In this document: in pieces, positions 9,659 to 19,154 of the stretch
Layout of the letters: every line of letters starts with the position of its first letter
Numbering within the stretch: the first letter of the stretch is position 1
Source of the DNA: JANXQG01 sp963709175
GTDB taxonomy: Bacteria; Planctomycetota; Planctomycetia; Pirellulales; Thermoguttaceae
Direction of reading: 5' to 3'
Assembly (NCBI GenBank): GCA_963709175.1
Contig: CAVPVK010000001.1
Coordinates: 310,001 to 374,000 of the forward strand
Length of the DNA: 64,000 nt
The notes under the pieces: model-generated
Told to the model about the DNA's origin: nothing
Seen by the model: the letters and a program-made list of their open reading frames with translations, nothing else
Database searches by the model: none
Program-made: the position numbers and the translations under genes

Positions 9659-9940
9659 GGCAGGGAAAGGGCGCGTGCCACCCAAAAACGCCTTACGGCA
9701 TGAGGCACTTTATTACTGCCATGTTGATGCCATGCGATCACACCGTGGCTGGCAGTCCCGAGCAGATCTTGGCCGAGTGCGACGTCCGCTGCCTGCGCCG
9801 GACTGGGACGGGCGGTCAATACCGCAACAAGGTGGAAGCCGTCCCTGAATTCTTCGGAGAATGCTCGATATTTTCCTTGCAATGCCCTTCAGACTAACAT
9901 GGTATGTGTGACCTAACCATTTATAGAGAGGGCCTCCGCC

Positions 9941-12262
9941 ATGAAGCGAATCGCCGTGGTCGGCAATTATCTGCCGCGGCAATGCGGGATTGCCACGTTC
10001 ACCGCCGACTTGTGTGAGTCGCTGGCTTGCCAGTTCCCCGAAACGGCCTGCTTTGCGGTGCCGGTGAACGACCGCGAGGAAGGCTACGCCTATCCACCGC
10101 GGGTCCGTTTCGAACTGAATGAGAACGATCTGACGACCTACCGTCAGGCTGCCGATTTTTTGAACGTCAACAAGGTCAATCTCGTTTGCCTCCAGCACGA
10201 GTTCGGCATTTTTGGCGGTCCGGACGGCAGCCACATCCTGGCCCTGCTTCGCGACCTGCGGACGCCCGTCGTCACCACGTTGCATACGATCCCGCATCGC
10301 CCCACCGCCTCTCAGCGGAAGGTGCTCGGCGAGATTCTCGACCGTTCTGACCGGCTGGTAGTGATGACCAAGAAAGGGGAGGACTTCCTGCGGACGATTT
10401 ATGCGGTTCCCGGCAACAAGATTGACTTGATTCCCCACGGCATCCACGATGTGCCCTTCACCGATTCGAACTTCTACAAAGACAATTTTGGCGTGGAAGG
10501 AAAGCAGGTCATCTTGACGTTCGGGTTGCTGAGCCGCAACAAGGGGATCGAGCATGTGGTTAATGCACTGCCGGAAGTGCTCCGGCGGTTTCCCGAAGTG
10601 GTGTTCATGGTGCTGGGCGCTACCCATCCCAACGTGATCCGCAACGAGGGCGAGTCGTATCGATTGTCCTTGCAGCGACTGGCCCACGATCTGGGTGTGG
10701 AACGCAATGTGATCTTTCACAATCGCTTCGTCAGCCTGGAGGAACTGATGGAGTTCATTGGCGTGGCCGATATTTACATCACGCCCTATTTGAGCCAGGA
10801 CCAGGTGGTATCCGGCACGCTGGCTTATGCCCTCGGGGCGGGCAAAGCCGTGGTTTCCACCCCCTATTGGCATGCCGAAGAACTGTTGGCGGACGGCTGC
10901 GGCCTCCTGGTTCCCTTTGCATCCCCCGATGCCCTGGCGCAGGCCATCCTCCACTTGCTTGAAGACGAGACGCATCGCCACGCGATCCGCAGGCAAGCCT
11001 ATCGTGCCGGTCGGAAGATGATCTGGTCGGCCGTAGCCCGCGACTACATGCAGACCTTCCAGCGGGCGTGCCAGGAGCGTCCGCGGGCGGCGTTCTTGGC
11101 CAAGACCCTGGCCGAACAACGCACGGAGTTGCCGGACTTGAACCTCGGGCATTTGCGGCGGCTGACCGACGACGTGGGGATTTTGCAGCATGCCATAGCC
11201 ACCGTGCCGAACTACGCGGAGGGCTATACGACCGACGATAACGCCCGTGCCCTGACCCTGATGGTTTACCTGGAAGAACTCGGTAAGGAGCGGCTAGCGC
11301 AGTCGGGCAGCCTTGCGGCCCGCTTCCTCGCGTTCCTTTGGCACGCCCGCAATCCGCAGAACGGCTATTTTCGCAATCTGATGGCTTACGACCGACGCTG
11401 GCTGGAGGACCGCGGTTCCTACGACAGCCACGCGCGAGCACTTTGGGGGTTGGGCGCCGTACTAGGGCGTTCCCGGCAGGAGGGACTGCGGCGGGCGGCG
11501 AGCCGGCTGTTCGAGTTGGCCCTGCCCGGCGTCCGCGAGTTCACCGATCTGCGGCCGGTGGCCTTTAGCCTGATTGCCTTGCACGACTACCAACGAAACT
11601 TCCCCGGCGATCGTGCGGCACAGGAAGTGTACATGCTGTTGGCGGACCGTTTATTTGCGGCCTTTGAGCGATGTTCGTCGTCCGAGTGGCTGTGGTTCGA
11701 GGATCGGTTGACGTACGCCAATGCGGCTTTGCCCCATGCGTTGTTGTTGTGCGGCCAATCGTTGGGGCGGGCGGTGTGGGTCGAGAGCGCACTGCAGGCG
11801 CTGGACTGGTTGCTGACGGTGCAGACGTCTCCCGCCGGCCACTTCGCTCCCATCGGCAACCAGGGATTTTACGTGCGCGGAGACGTGCCCGCCCGATTTG
11901 ACCAGCAGCCAATCGATGCCCACGCTACCGTCTCCGCCTGCATTACGGCTTATTGCGCAACGGGAGACATGTGCTGGCGACAGGGGGCCCAGCGGGTCTT
12001 CGAATGGTTCTTGGGCCGCAACGATACGGGCGTCTCTCTGTACGACGCGGCAACGGGCGGATGTTGCGACGGCCTTTCCCCTGAAGGGGCGAGTTTCAAC
12101 CAAGGCGCGGAATCCACGCTCGCGTTCTTGCTGTCGTTGGCGGAACTACGCTTGCTGGAGCAATCACTGGCCGCCGAGAACCGTGCCGCGTGCCCGGCTT
12201 CTCGAGCGATCGCCGGCCCACACCGCCGTCGCGAGGAGTCGTTGGAGGTGGTCGAACCATGA
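9941..12262 (+). CDS. GT4 glycosyltransferase with C-terminal glycosidase-like helical domain
   Basis: The 773-residue protein has two parts. Residues 1 to about 385 form a GT-B glycosyltransferase family 4 domain (GNYLPRQCGIATFTADL, LIPHGIHDVPF, FGLLSRNKGIEHVV, and GTLAYALGAGKAVVSTPYWHAEELL, the donor-binding region). From about 390 (LGHLRRLTDDVGILQHA) it continues into an alpha-helical domain with a YTTDDNARAL motif typical of a six-hairpin glycosidase-like fold seen fused to, or beside, such transferases. It may build mannose- or glucose-containing glycans, but donor and acceptor are unknown. AGAGAGGG lies upstream of the ATG. It appears monocistronic. Confidence 0.85.
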   Translation: MKRIAVVGNYLPRQCGIATFTADLCESLACQFPETACFAVPVNDREEGYAYPPRVRFELNENDLTTYRQAADFLNVNKVNLVCLQHEFGIFGGPDGSHILALLRDLRTPVVTTLHTIPHRPTASQRKVLGEILDRSDRLVVMTKKGEDFLRTIYAVPGNKIDLIPHGIHDVPFTDSNFYKDNFGVEGKQVILTFGLLSRNKGIEHVVNALPEVLRRFPEVVFMVLGATHPNVIRNEGESYRLSLQRLAHDLGVERNVIFHNRFVSLEELMEFIGVADIYITPYLSQDQVVSGTLAYALGAGKAVVSTPYWHAEELLADGCGLLVPFASPDALAQAILHLLEDETHRHAIRRQAYRAGRKMIWSAVARDYMQTFQRACQERPRAAFLAKTLAEQRTELPDLNLGHLRRLTDDVGILQHAIATVPNYAEGYTTDDNARALTLMVYLEELGKERLAQSGSLAARFLAFLWHARNPQNGYFRNLMAYDRRWLEDRGSYDSHARALWGLGAVLGRSRQEGLRRAASRLFELALPGVREFTDLRPVAFSLIALHDYQRNFPGDRAAQEVYMLLADRLFAAFERCSSSEWLWFEDRLTYANAALPHALLLCGQSLGRAVWVESALQALDWLLTVQTSPAGHFAPIGNQGFYVRGDVPARFDQQPIDAHATVSACITAYCATGDMCWRQGAQRVFEWFLGRNDTGVSLYDAATGGCCDGLSPEGASFNQGAESTLAFLLSLAELRLLEQSLAAENRAACPASRAIAGPHRRREESLEVVEP

Positions 12263-12440
12263 CCGCACCCTGGCCGAAAGAGCAAGAGGTTTTTTTAAGC
12301 GGTATTCGGTTCGGCGAGGTGAACAACGTTACTTGAGGTTCCCCCAAATTGGCGAGGATGCCGCAAGCCGACAGTCCTTGCCGCAGGCGTGGCACGGGTA
12401 ATTGGGCGGTCAGGCGAGGACAGATCTTAGTCCGTTGCGG

Positions 12441-12918
12441 CTATTTTTCGCCTGTCCGGCTGATGGGACCGACGATTGCTTGGGTTGCGCGAAGATAGTC
12501 GTCCGCGGCCAGAAGCATTTGTTGTCCGCGGACGCCGGCAGAGACTGCCACCACGTCAAACAACTGCATTTGCTCTTCGACGTAAACGGGATAATCGCGC
12601 TTGCCCGCCATGGCGGTGACGCCGCCGCGAATATAGCCGGTGAGCGGCTGCACTTCCTTCAGGGGGACCATTTCCACGTTGCGGTTTTGCGAGAGCCGCG
12701 CGAGGGCCTTGAAATCCAGTTCGGCATCGGCTGGCACCACGGCCAGGAGCACTCCGTGCCGGTCGCCGCGGGCCACTAGCGTCTTGAACACCTGTTCGGG
12801 CGGCAGGCCGATAGCGGCGGCCACTTTTTCCGCGCAAGTCGTCCGGATCGACCTCGTACTCCCGGATCTCGTAGCGAATGCCGAGGGTGTCGAGAATCCG
12901 CATGGCGTTGGTTTTCAT
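12441..12918 (-). CDS. ybaK: YbaK/EbsC-type aminoacyl-tRNA deacylase, frameshifted
   Basis: The start MKTNAMRILDTLGIRYEIREYEVDPDDL lies in one frame. The remainder, AEKVAAAIGLPPEQVFKTLVARGD through ISRTGEK, lies in another, with a one-base slip near 12833. Together they make about 158 residues, normal for YbaK. The family hydrolyses Cys-tRNA(Pro) or related mischarged tRNAs. Conserved pieces include the early VFKTLVARGD lysine region, LTGYIRGGVTAMAGKRDYPVYVEE (the G-I-P-G-like loop) and VSAGVRGQQMLLAADDYLRAT. The frame slip sits beside a run of five A/T bases. The gene stands alone. Confidence 0.8.
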
Positions 12919-13680
12919 AGTACGATTTTACGATTTTCCTTCTCGCTTCGCCACATTTCAGGTGTTCGCCAAGTTATTGGAAAAGCGTCTTCGGACCAGC
13001 GTTACCCACGGGAAGTGACGATGAATGGAGTGTCGGAGGAGGGGGGGTAAGATGAGGCGGCCACGAGTGGCGAGCACGGCCGGATTTGCCGACTGCACTC
13101 GTCGGATGGAAACGGGTTCGATTTTTCCGGCGGAGCTACGTAATGTATCTGGCGAAGGCCGTCACCACAACCTTTCGGTAGGGTGCTAAAGACACGGCAC
13201 GGGCCCGAAAAACTCGATGAAAACGGGAAAGGGTCTGTTTTGGCCCATTGGACCATGAAAAACTAAGGCAAAACCGGGTATCCTGGGCCGATGCCTGCGC
13301 CACGGCCAGGATGCAGGCCGCGCGCGTAGACTACGAGCCAGATGCAAGCGAGACGCCTGCGCCGCAGCCGGAATACCAAGCGAAAACTGGCTGACTTTTT
13401 ACCCTTGACAAAGAGAGTGATTTCACCCTTTTTTGGGCAAGAAGACGCAATCTTCCACCACTTGACACCTAACCTAATGACCGATATGCTTACCTAATTA
13501 CCAAAGCTCACTAAGTCATGGTGTGACAAGATTTTGGAGCGTCTGAGCCCAACGGACCGGGTTCGGAGGTGTGTAAACTATTGCCTGGGAATGCCTTACA
13601 GGGCCCAGATTGCGGCGACCTGAATCGACGGGAACCCCCGCCTTGGGTCAGGATTTTCCAGGCCGGGGAAACAACAACCG
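12919..13680. other. Long upstream region of nusA
   Basis: No gene is supported in these 760 bases. The last 200 bases hold a strong promoter and a leader of about 180 bases before nusA. No rimP gene, the usual neighbour of nusA, is present here. Confidence 0.5.
13462..13490 (+). promoter_or_regulatory. Strong sigma-70-type promoter for nusA-infB-rbfA
   Basis: A perfect -35 box TTGACA (13462-13467) and a -10 box TATGCT (13485-13490) have the optimal 17-base spacer. This predicts a leader of about 180 bases before the nusA ATG at 13681. The long leader could carry NusA-dependent control, but I see no clear terminator or riboswitch in it. Confidence 0.6.
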
Positions 13681-15201
13681 ATGGATTCCAGCGAACTGCT
13701 CCGCATCGTGGACTCGATCCACCGCGATAAGAATATTGAAAAGGAGATCGTCTTCGAGGGCATCGAAGCGGCGCTGGTTTCTGCCGCCAAGAAGCACTAC
13801 GGCGAAGAAGAAGACGTCCAGATCAAGATCGATCGTCGCACCGGCGCTATTCATGGCACGCACAACGGCGTGGAAATGAGCACCGAGGAAATGGCCGAGC
13901 GGATCGGCGCCCAGACCGCCAAGCAGGTCATGATCCAGAAGATCCGCGAGGCCGAGCGCGACCACCTCTTCAACGAATACGACGAACTCAAAGGTCAACT
14001 CGTCACCGGCACCATCCAACGCTATGAAGGCGGCGCCGCCACCGTCTCGCTGCAGAACGTCGAGGCTATCCTCCCCCGCGGCGAACAGATACCGGGCGAA
14101 TCGCACCATGCCAACGAACGGGTCCGCGCCACGGTCTACGAAGTCCGCAAGGTAGGCAGCCGCGTAAAGGTCATCCTCAGCCGCACCAAGCCGCAGCTCG
14201 TGCAGAGGTTGTTTGAGCAGGAGATTCCCGAGATCGCCGAGGGCGTCATTGAAATCCGCTCCATCGCCCGCGAGCCCGGCTACCGCTCCAAGGTCGCCGT
14301 GAGCAACATGGACCAGCGCGTCGATTGCGTGGGGGCTTGCGTCGGCGTTCGCGGCAATCGGATCAAGAACATCGTCGATGAGCTGTCGGGCGAGCGTATC
14401 GATATCGTCCGCTGGAGCGACGACCGCCAGGTATTGATACCCAATGCCTTGCAGCCGGCGGAGGTCGAGGAAGTGATCCTCTGCCAGATGCTCGGCCGGG
14501 CGATCGTGCTGGTCCGTGAGGACCAGCTTTCGCTGGCGATCGGCAAGCGTGGGCAGAACGTCCGTCTGGCCAGCAAGCTCTGCGGCTGGGATATCGAAAT
14601 CATGACCCGCGACGAACTGGACGAGCAGATCGAGCGGGCCGTGATGGGCTTTTCCGCGCTGGAGGGCGTGGAATCGGAGCTTGCCGAGAAGCTAGTGGGT
14701 GAAGGCTTCCTTTCCTACGATGACCTTTCCATCATCGAGCCCGATGCCTTGATGGAAATGGGCGGATTGACCCAAGAGCAAGCCGACGTGATTGTGGCGC
14801 AGGCCGAGGCGAAGGCCGACGAGGCCGAGAAGGCGGCAGCCGAGCAACGCCGCCAGCGGCGCGAGCAGGAGCAGTCCGGGGCACCCGAAGCTGAAGCGAC
14901 CGAAGCTGAAGCGACCCCCGACGAGTCGACGGAAGCCCAGTCGGTCGAAGCCCAGTCGATCGAAGCCGAGTCGATCGAAGCCGAGCCGATCGAAGCCGAG
15001 CCGACCCAAGCCGGCGGCGCGGCAGCAACGGGCAGCCTGCCGCCAGAAGCCCACACCGCAGACGAACGATCCCACGATGCCGCTCCGTCGCCGATCGAGC
15101 CGGTTGAGCCGGTCATTGGCGCCAGCGGCGCGTCCTCCGTGGCCACAGACGATTCTCCCATCGAACCTTCTGGCGACGGCCATCATGGTGAAGACACTTG
15201 A
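13681..15201 (+). CDS. nusA: Transcription termination/antitermination factor NusA
   Basis: The 506-residue protein has the NusA N-terminal domain (1-130), an S1 domain (GQLVTGTIQRYEGGAATVSLQNVEAILP region), two KH domains (VGACVGVRGNRIKNIVDEL and LSLAIGKRGQNVRLASKL) and an HhH-like segment (VESELAEKLVGEGF) near 335. The tail from about residue 385 is a low-complexity Glu/Ala/Ser region built from 5-residue repeats. NusA binds RNA polymerase and controls pausing, termination and rRNA antitermination. Its TGA stop overlaps the TTG start of infB, the usual nusA-infB coupling. Confidence 0.95.
   Translation: MDSSELLRIVDSIHRDKNIEKEIVFEGIEAALVSAAKKHYGEEEDVQIKIDRRTGAIHGTHNGVEMSTEEMAERIGAQTAKQVMIQKIREAERDHLFNEYDELKGQLVTGTIQRYEGGAATVSLQNVEAILPRGEQIPGESHHANERVRATVYEVRKVGSRVKVILSRTKPQLVQRLFEQEIPEIAEGVIEIRSIAREPGYRSKVAVSNMDQRVDCVGACVGVRGNRIKNIVDELSGERIDIVRWSDDRQVLIPNALQPAEVEEVILCQMLGRAIVLVREDQLSLAIGKRGQNVRLASKLCGWDIEIMTRDELDEQIERAVMGFSALEGVESELAEKLVGEGFLSYDDLSIIEPDALMEMGGLTQEQADVIVAQAEAKADEAEKAAAEQRRQRREQEQSGAPEAEATEAEATPDESTEAQSVEAQSIEAESIEAEPIEAEPTQAGGAAATGSLPPEAHTADERSHDAAPSPIEPVEPVIGASGASSVATDDSPIEPSGDGHHGEDT
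14936..15010 (+). repeat. 15-bp tandem repeat coding for the NusA tail
   Basis: Five to six copies of a 15-base unit related to tcgatcgaagccgag encode (S/P)IEAE repeats. The repeat is in frame, so copy-number change would alter tail length without disrupting the gene. Confidence 0.7.
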
Positions 15202-18200
15202 GCACCGCATCCCCCAGCACGAGGCCCGTTTTGCCTATCCGTATTTACGCTCTGGCCAAAGAGCTCCAGATCGACAATAAGAAATTGGTCGATATCTGTA
15301 CCCGTGCAGGTATCACGGGGAAGGGCTCTGCGCTGGCCAGCTTGACGGACGAGGAGGTCGCTCGCCTCAAGGCATTCATGGCCGGCGGCAAAGGCGGGAA
15401 GACAAGTGCGGGCGGGGCTCGGCCGCTGGATGCTGGTGGTGCCGGCCGCAGCATTCGCCGCGAAGACTACATCGCCCCTGCGGGAACGGTCGGCAGTAAA
15501 GTCCCCGTCCTGCCGGCCAAGGCTGACAAGCCCGCGCTGCAACGCAAGAAATCCGAAGAGGCCGGGCCTGCGGTGGAAGTTCCACCCGCACCGGGCGATT
15601 TGGTGCCCGCGGCGGCGGTTCCACCCGCGCCTGTCTCTGCTGCACCTGTTGCTCGAGCCCCCGCGGCGCTCGTCGCTCGACCCCCTTTGGCACCTGTGTT
15701 GCCCGCTCGCCCGGCCGTCGCGCCTGGGGGCACGGCGCCTGCTGCCACGACACCGGCAGCCGCTGAGCAAGTCTCTGTCGCGGCGGGACCCGTCGGAATT
15801 GCTCCCTCTCCGCCAGCGGATTTGCCCGCGGCGCCTGTTTTCGGCGCGCCGCCAGCGGCCGCGACGGGGCCTGGCAGTTCCTCTGAAGACAGTCCATCGG
15901 TGGAACGGGCCCTGCCGCCACCGCCGAAGGCGCCATCCGTAGGACCGGTGACATCCCGGGGGACAATCGGTCCAGTGAGGCCGCAGCGCACGTCGGGGCC
16001 ATCCATGTCCAGGCCGCTGGACAGGCTGCTGGGCAAGCGGGCGGACGAAAAGAAAGCGGGCGAGAAAAAGCCGGGCGAGAAGAAACCAGGCCAGAAGTCG
16101 TCGGAAAAGGCAGGTCCCACCATCCACTTGGCCCCCATGCCGACGCCGTCCAAGACCAGCGCCCGGCAGAAGCCCAAAGAGCCGACGCCGCAGAAGCCGG
16201 ATATCAAGCTCCCGCCCGACGCCATTCGCGCCAGCAAGGCCGGCAGCAAGCCACTTTCCGAGCACCTGCGGAAACACGAAGAAAAGAAGAAGCGCGACGA
16301 CCTGGCCGCCAAGAAAGGCCCCGCGCGCCGGGCGCTCCACAAGTCGATCCGGCGCGCCGCGGTGCCCGCGGAGCCGGGCAGCGGAAAAGATCGTTCGCGG
16401 CGCGGCGTGGTCAAGGCCGCGGTCGGCGAGGAAGAGGGCGAGGGGGCCGGTCTGGCCACTTTGGGCGGACGCGAGCAGCGGCAGTTGAAACGCAAGCGAT
16501 CCACGACGGCCAAGCGTCGCGGAGGCGACGAGGAAGAGTCGTCGGGCAGCTCGGCCTCGCAGCGACTCCGCATCCGCCGCACCGGGGCGAACACCGCGGC
16601 CCCGCGGAAAGGTCGGATCGTCGTGGACTTGCCTTGCACCGTCCGCTCCTTCGCCGAGGCCACGGGGGTTTCCGCCAGCAAGATCCTTGGCAAGCTGATG
16701 ACGCTCGGTACGATGAGCAACATCGCGGCCAACCTCGACGCCGAGACCGCCGAGAACCTGGCCCTGGAGTTGGGACTCGAAGTTGACTTCCGCCGCGAGG
16801 TGTCGCTGGAGCAGAAAGTGCTGGAGACCGCCGATCAGGGCGATCCGCCCGAGTCGCTCAAGCCACGCCCACCGATCGTGACCTTCCTCGGCCACGTGGA
16901 CCACGGCAAGACGTCGCTTCTAGACCGGATCATCGGGCTGGACGTGGCGGCGCCACGAGAAGGGCGGCATCACCCAGCATATCCGCGCCTACAAAGTGGA
17001 GAAAGACGGCCGCGCCGTGACCTTCGTCGATACGCCGGGCCACGAGGCATTCACCGAGATGCGGGCCCGCGGCGCCAACGTCACCGACATTGCCGTGCTT
17101 GTGGTGGCCGCCGACGACGGCGTGATGCCGCAGACCGAAGAGGCCATCAGTCACGCCCGCGCGGCCGGCGTGCCGATCGTTGTCGCCCTGAACAAGATCG
17201 ACTTGCCCGGTATAAATGTCGACCGCGTTTACAGCCAGCTGGCTGAGAACCAGTTGCTGCCCAGTGAATGGGGCGGCGACACGGAATTGGTCAAGACCAG
17301 TGCCACGAAGGGAACGGGGCTGGACGACCTGCTCGTGACCCTGCTCACAGTGGCCGAGCTCCACGAGTACAAAGCCAATCCCGATCGCCCGGCACAGGGA
17401 ACGTGCCTGGAGTCGGAGATGCACGAGGACCGTGGTGTGATCGCCAAGCTCTTGGTGCAGAACGGGACGCTCCGCCCCGGCGATGTGGTGGTCTGCGGCG
17501 GGGCCTACGGCCGTGTCAAGGCCATGGTTGACACCTTGGATTCCCACCGGCGCTATGACGAAGCCGGGCCTTCGATGCCCGTAAACGTCACCGGATTGAA
17601 CGTGGCCCCCGGCGCCGGCGACCGCTTCTACGTGCTGCCGGAGATTTCCGAGGCCCGGGCCCTGGCCGACCAGCGGTTCCAGACCGCCCGGCAACGGGAA
17701 CTCAGCGGCGGTCCGGAACACGTGACTTTGGAAAACCTCTTCGAGCGGCTCGACCAGATGGACGAGATGCAGACCTTGAACATCATCCTGCGGGCGGACG
17801 TCCGCGGCTCGATCGAGGCCATCCGCAAGGAGTTGGAGAAACTCGGCGGGCATCGCGAAGTGCAAATTCGTGTATTGCAGGCGAGTGTGGGCGGAATTAC
17901 CGAGGCCGACGTCCACCTGGCGGACGCCTCCGACGCGGTGATCATTGGCTTCAATGTCGTGCCCGACGAGAAGGCCCGCATCTTGGCCGAGAGCCGCGGC
18001 GTGCAGATCCGCCGTTACGACATTATCTACCAGGTCACCGACGACTTGAAGTTGGCCCTGGAAGGCATGCTGCGTCCCGAGAAGCGAGAGAAGGATGTGG
18101 GACGGGCCTTGGTGCAGCAATTGTTCAAGATCAGCCGCGTCGGCACGGCTGCCGGCTGCCGGGTGCTGACCGGTACGATCTCCCGCGACTGCCGCGTCCG

Positions 18201-18405
18201 CGTGATCCGCGAGAACCGCGTAATCGGCGATTACGCCATCGATTCACTGCGGCGCGAGAAGGACGACACTCGTGAGGTCCGTGAAGGGCTGGAGTGCGGC
18301 ATCAAACTGGCCGGTTTCAACGACATCAAAGAGGGCGACGTGCTGGAGGCCTACAAGATCGAGGAAATCAAACGAACCTTGGCGGAGGCAGCGGCAGCCA
18401 CCTAG
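15198..18405 (+). CDS. infB: Translation initiation factor IF-2, frameshifted near 16952
   Basis: The start TTG at 15198 overlaps the nusA stop. Residues 1-60 form the IF2 N-terminal module (IRIYALAKELQIDNKKLVDIC). A very long Ala/Pro/Lys-rich linker follows (about 70-450), then the second N module (VDLPCTVRSFAEATGVSASKIL). The G domain begins GHVDHGKTS. At about 16952 one extra base breaks the frame inside AAHEKGGITQHIRAYKV. The other frame then continues with FVDTPGHEAF (G3), NKID (G4) and domains II-IV to the stop. Corrected length is about 1068 residues. IF-2 is essential and no second copy is visible, so the break is very probably a sequence error. Confidence 0.93.
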
Positions 18406-18477
18406 CGGCGGGGATTCCGGTTGAAGCCGGGACTGCGAGCGCCAGATTTAGAGCGCCAAAGCGCGAGCAAGTGCAAA

Positions 18478-18987
18478 ATGCCAGATGTGAATGATCAAGG
18501 CGGCAGACGCCGCGTACAGAAAGTTGCGGAAGCGATTCGCGAAGTGGTCAGCATGTCGATCTTGACCGAGCTGCAGGATCCCCGTGTCCGCGACGTCACA
18601 GTCACCGGTGTGGAGGCCTCGCGAGACCTCCGCTACGCCAAGGTGATGGTCTCGGTGATGGGCGACGAGACCCGCCAGAACCTGACCCTCCGCGGCCTGC
18701 AAAGCGCGGCCGGATTCCTCCAGTCGAAAATCGCCGACCGCATCGACCTTCGTTACACGCCGCGTTTGACCTTCGTGCTTGACCAGGGCGTGAAACGCTC
18801 GATATCCGTGGCGCGGTTTTCGCGCGAGGTCTTGCCGGGTGAAAAGCCGGCGGCTAATGCTGAACCTGATGCCAGCGAACCCGTTGTTGGCGAGGATGTC
18901 GCCGACGAGAATGTTACCGGTGAGGGCGTCGCCGCGCCCGACGACGCGACCCCCGCACAGCAACCGCACAGCAACCTTGACACCTGA
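18478..18987 (+). CDS. rbfA: Ribosome-binding factor A
   Basis: The 169-residue protein starts at the ATG at 18478, placing RRRVQKVAEAIREVVS at the expected distance. An upstream TTG in frame is less likely. RbfA motifs include LQDPRVRDVTVTGVEASRDLRYAKVMVSV and a C-terminal LRYTPRLTFVLDQGVKRS. After about residue 120 there is an acidic Ala-rich tail not found in short RbfA proteins. It helps late 30S subunit maturation and cold adaptation. It follows infB by 72 bases, completing a nusA-infB-rbfA operon. Confidence 0.93.
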   Translation: MPDVNDQGGRRRVQKVAEAIREVVSMSILTELQDPRVRDVTVTGVEASRDLRYAKVMVSVMGDETRQNLTLRGLQSAAGFLQSKIADRIDLRYTPRLTFVLDQGVKRSISVARFSREVLPGEKPAANAEPDASEPVVGEDVADENVTGEGVAAPDDATPAQQPHSNLDT

Positions 18988-19035
18988 ATGACCTTATGCG
19001 ATTCCGGGACGCGAATATCGGATGGCACGTCCCCT

Positions 19036-19088
19036 CGTAAAACGGAATTTATTCCGTTCGCGCAAAACGGAAGAAATTCCGTTCTACG
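19036..19088. repeat. Double hairpin repeat after rbfA
   Basis: Two adjacent inverted repeats, AACGGAAT/ATTCCGTT (19041-19058) and AACGGAA/TTCCGTT (19066-19083), are flanked by matching cgta/tacg ends, so the whole block can also fold as one long imperfect hairpin. There is no T-tract, so it looks like a dispersed palindromic element rather than a simple terminator. Confidence 0.55.
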
Positions 19089-19154
19089 AAGGGATGTGCG
19101 ACCCTATCCTGCGTGCATCGCTTGACGAATCCCCATAACACCACGGTCACCCGC

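Noticed and set aside
9713..11191. Minus-strand ORF of 492 codons
   Set aside because: It is antisense to the glycosyltransferase, which has clear motifs; the shadow has none.
12390..12410. Possible sigma-54 promoter (TGGCACGGGTAATTGG)
   Set aside because: The -24 box is good but the -12 position lacks GC at the required spacing.
13405..13430. Second TTGACA upstream of nusA
   Set aside because: No acceptable -10 box lies 16-18 bases downstream.
15183..16904. Minus-strand ORF of 573 codons
   Set aside because: It is antisense to infB. High GC at third positions leaves long open shadows here.
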